NCBI GenBank assembly: GCA_023101725.1 | Contig: JALJCO010000109.1 | Span: forward strand, 123,361-187,360 | Length of the DNA: 64,000 nucleotides | Reading direction: 5' to 3' | Source of the DNA: Atherinomorus stipes | Taxonomy: Eukaryota > Chordata > Actinopteri > Atheriniformes > Atherinidae | Shown here: positions 61,474-64,000 of the stretch, one piece after another | Layout: each line of letters opens with the position of its first letter | Position numbering within the stretch: position 1 is the stretch's first letter | Made by a program: the position numbers and the translations under genes | The notes under the pieces: model-generated | The model's database searches: none | What the model was told of the DNA's origin: nothing | What the model saw: only the letters and a program-made list of their open reading frames with translations

Positions 61474-63976
61474 TAATATATTTTATTGCAAAAACATACT
61501 ATACATGACACATGCTATACTAAGACACATTTTATACCAAAATATGAAAAAAAAACCAAAAAAACTTTCTTGCACATACATATACATGACACATGCTATA
61601 CTAAGACACATTTTATACCAAAATATGCAAAAAAAAAAAACGTTATTGCACATGTTATACATGACACATGCTATACTAAGACACATTTTATACCAAAATA
61701 TGCAAAAATAATAATATATTTTATTGCACATACTATACATGACACATGCTATACTAAGACACATTTTATACCAAAATATGCAAAAACAATAATATATTTT
61801 ATTTCACATAATATACATGACACATGCTATACTAAGACATATTTTAAACCAAATTATCCAAAAAAAAAAAACAAACTTTATTGCACATGTTATTTATGAC
61901 ACATGCGATACTAAGACACATTTTAAACCAAAATATGCAAAAGAAAAAAAAAAACTTTATTGCACATACTATACATGACACATGCTATACTAAGACACAT
62001 TTTATACCAAAATATGCAAAAAAAAAAAAAACTTTATTGCACATGTTATACATGACACATGCTATACTAAGACACATTTTATACCAAAATATGCAAAAAT
62101 AATAATATATTTTATTGCACATACTATACATGACACATGCTATACTAAGACACATTTTATACCAAAATATGCAAAAATAATAATATATTTTATTTCACAT
62201 AATATACATGACACATGCTATACTAAGACACATTTTAAACCAAATTATCCAAAAAAAAAAAACAAACTTTATTGCACATACTATACATGACACATGCGAT
62301 ACTAAGACACATTTTATAACAAAATATGCAAAAAAAAAAAAAAAAAAAAAAAACTTTCTTGTACATACTATACATGATACATGCTATACTAAGTCACATT
62401 TTATACCAAAATATGCAAAAAAAAAAAAAAAACTTTCTTGTACATACTATACATGACACATGCTATACTAAGACACATTTTATACCAAAGTATGCAAAAA
62501 AAAAAAAAACTTTATTGCACATGTTATACATGACACATGCTATACTAAGACACATTTTATACCAAAATATGCAAAAATAATAATATATTTTATTGCACAT
62601 ACTATACATGACACATGCTATACTAAGACACATTTTATACCAAAATATGCAAAAAAAAAAACTTTATTGCACATATTATACATGACACATGCTATACTAA
62701 GACACATTTTATACCAAAATATGCAAAAATAATAATATATTTTATTGCACATGCTATACATGACACATGCTATACTAAGACACATTTTAAACCAAATTAT
62801 CCAAAAAAAAAACAAACTTTATTGCACATGTTATTCATGACACATGCGATACTAAGACACATTTTAAACCAAAATATGCAAAAGAAAAAAAAAACTTTAT
62901 TGCACATACTATACATGACACATGCTATACTAAGACACATTTTTACCAAAATATGCAAAAAAAAAAAAAAACTTTATTGCACATGTTATACATGACACAT
63001 GCTATACTAAGACACATTTTATACCAAAATATGCAAAAATAATAATATATTTTATTGCACATAATATACATGACACATGCTATACTAAGTCACATTTTTT
63101 ACCAAAATATGCAAAAACTATAATATATTTTATTGCACATACTATACATGACACATGCTATACTAAGTCACATTTTATACCAAAATATGCAAAAAAAAAA
63201 AAAAAAAACTTTCTTGTACATACTATACATGACACATGCTATACTAAGACACATTTTATACCAAAATATGCAAAAATAATAATATATTTTATTGCACATA
63301 CTAAACATGACACATGCTATACTAAGTCACATTTTATACCAAAATATGCAAAAAAAAAAAAAACTTTCTTGTACATACTATACATGACACATGCTATACT
63401 AAGACACATTTTAAACCAAAATATGCAAAAAAAATAATATATTTTATTGCACATACTATACATGACACATGCTATACTAAGACACATTTTAAACCAAAAT
63501 ATGCAAAAAAAATAATATATTTTATTGCACATACTATACATGACACATGCTATACTAAGACACATTTTAAACCAAAATATGCAAAAACTATAATATATTT
63601 TATTGAACACACTATACATGACACATGCTATACTAAGAGACACATTTATACCAAAATATGCAAAAAAAAACAAACTTGATTGCACATACTATACATGACA
63701 CATGCTATACTAAGACACATTTTTATAACTAAATACGCAAAAAAACAAACAAAACTTTATTGCACATACTATACATGACACATGCTATACTAAGACACAT
63801 TTTTAGACCCAAAATATATGCAAAAAAAAAAACAAAAAACTTTATTCGCGCACATACTATACATGAACATGATATACTACTAAGACACATTTTATACCAA
63901 AAATATGCAAAAAAAACAAAAAAAACCTTATCTGCACATACTAACTATACATGACACTTATGCTATACTAAGACAG
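55361..63976. repeat. 78-bp AT-rich satellite array, about 110 copies
   Basis: The unit CATGACACATGCTATACTAA, then GACACATTTTATACCAAAAT, then ATGCAAAAATAATAATATAT, then TTTATTGCACATACTATA totals 78 bp. Copies from 55450 to 58700 are nearly identical, varying mainly in ATACTATA/ATGAAATA and TAATAA/TAAAAA. From about 59760 on, the A tract after ATGC expands (up to about 60 A near 61421-61465) and copies diverge more. The unit is 26 codons with no stop in one frame of each strand, which explains long open frames here; none is a gene. Only 25 non-satellite bases remain before the window ends. Confidence 0.98.
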
Positions 63977-64000
63977 CAATACGTAACTGAACGAAGTACA

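Noticed and set aside
55367..63954. Long open frames up to 441 codons, both strands, with repeated MCLSIACVMY / IHDTCYTKTHFIPKYAK
   Set aside because: They are translations of the 78-bp satellite; unit length is a multiple of 3 and indels in A runs break frames without regard to coding.

Overview
The window is vertebrate nuclear DNA, almost certainly from a teleost fish. It has intron-split genes with GT-AG junctions, a very high load of non-autonomous DNA transposons of fish type (hAT-like with 8-bp target duplications, TTAA-flanked piggyBac-like), an L2-clade LINE fragment, and several satellite or minisatellite arrays. All calls come from reading the sequence; no search was run.

Three protein genes are supported, all on the + strand, in the order TAF1B - KLF11 - RRM2. 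This is the order seen on human 2p25, where GRHL1 lies between TAF1B and KLF11, and CYS1 between KLF11 and RRM2. Neither of those two is visible here as a gene. TAF1B (3917-20986) was assembled as 15 coding exons with consistent phases, giving 592 aa. KLF11 (33809-44207) has 4 coding exons, but exon 3 changes reading frame at or near a (CCCCCCA)n tract. RRM2 (50777-54682) has 10 coding exons giving 387 aa, with all iron ligands and the radical tyrosine present.

Layout: 1-3.6 kb is AT-rich spacer with a 40-bp minisatellite of about 39 units. 3.6-21 kb is TAF1B, its introns packed with nested transposons and one L2 fragment. 21-22.5 kb is a hAT element with an 8-bp target duplication just past the TAF1B stop. 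22.5-33.4 kb is intergenic, with two minisatellites (23.3-24.6 kb), two long inverted-repeat elements and a GC-rich block before KLF11. 33.4-45.2 kb is KLF11 with transposon-rich introns. 45.2-50.5 kb is intergenic with more transposons and a (TATC)43 microsatellite. 50.5-55 kb is RRM2. 55.36 kb to about 63.98 kb is one array of roughly 110 copies of a 78-bp AT-rich satellite; only the last 25 bases are not satellite.

The genes do not form a pathway: TAF1B serves RNA polymerase I initiation, KLF11 is a GC-box transcription factor, and RRM2 is the small subunit of ribonucleotide reductase. The most unusual content is in the repeats: transposon families carried inside one another at fixed sites, a recombinant between two such nests, and a satellite whose unit is exactly 26 codons and so yields long false reading frames on both strands.
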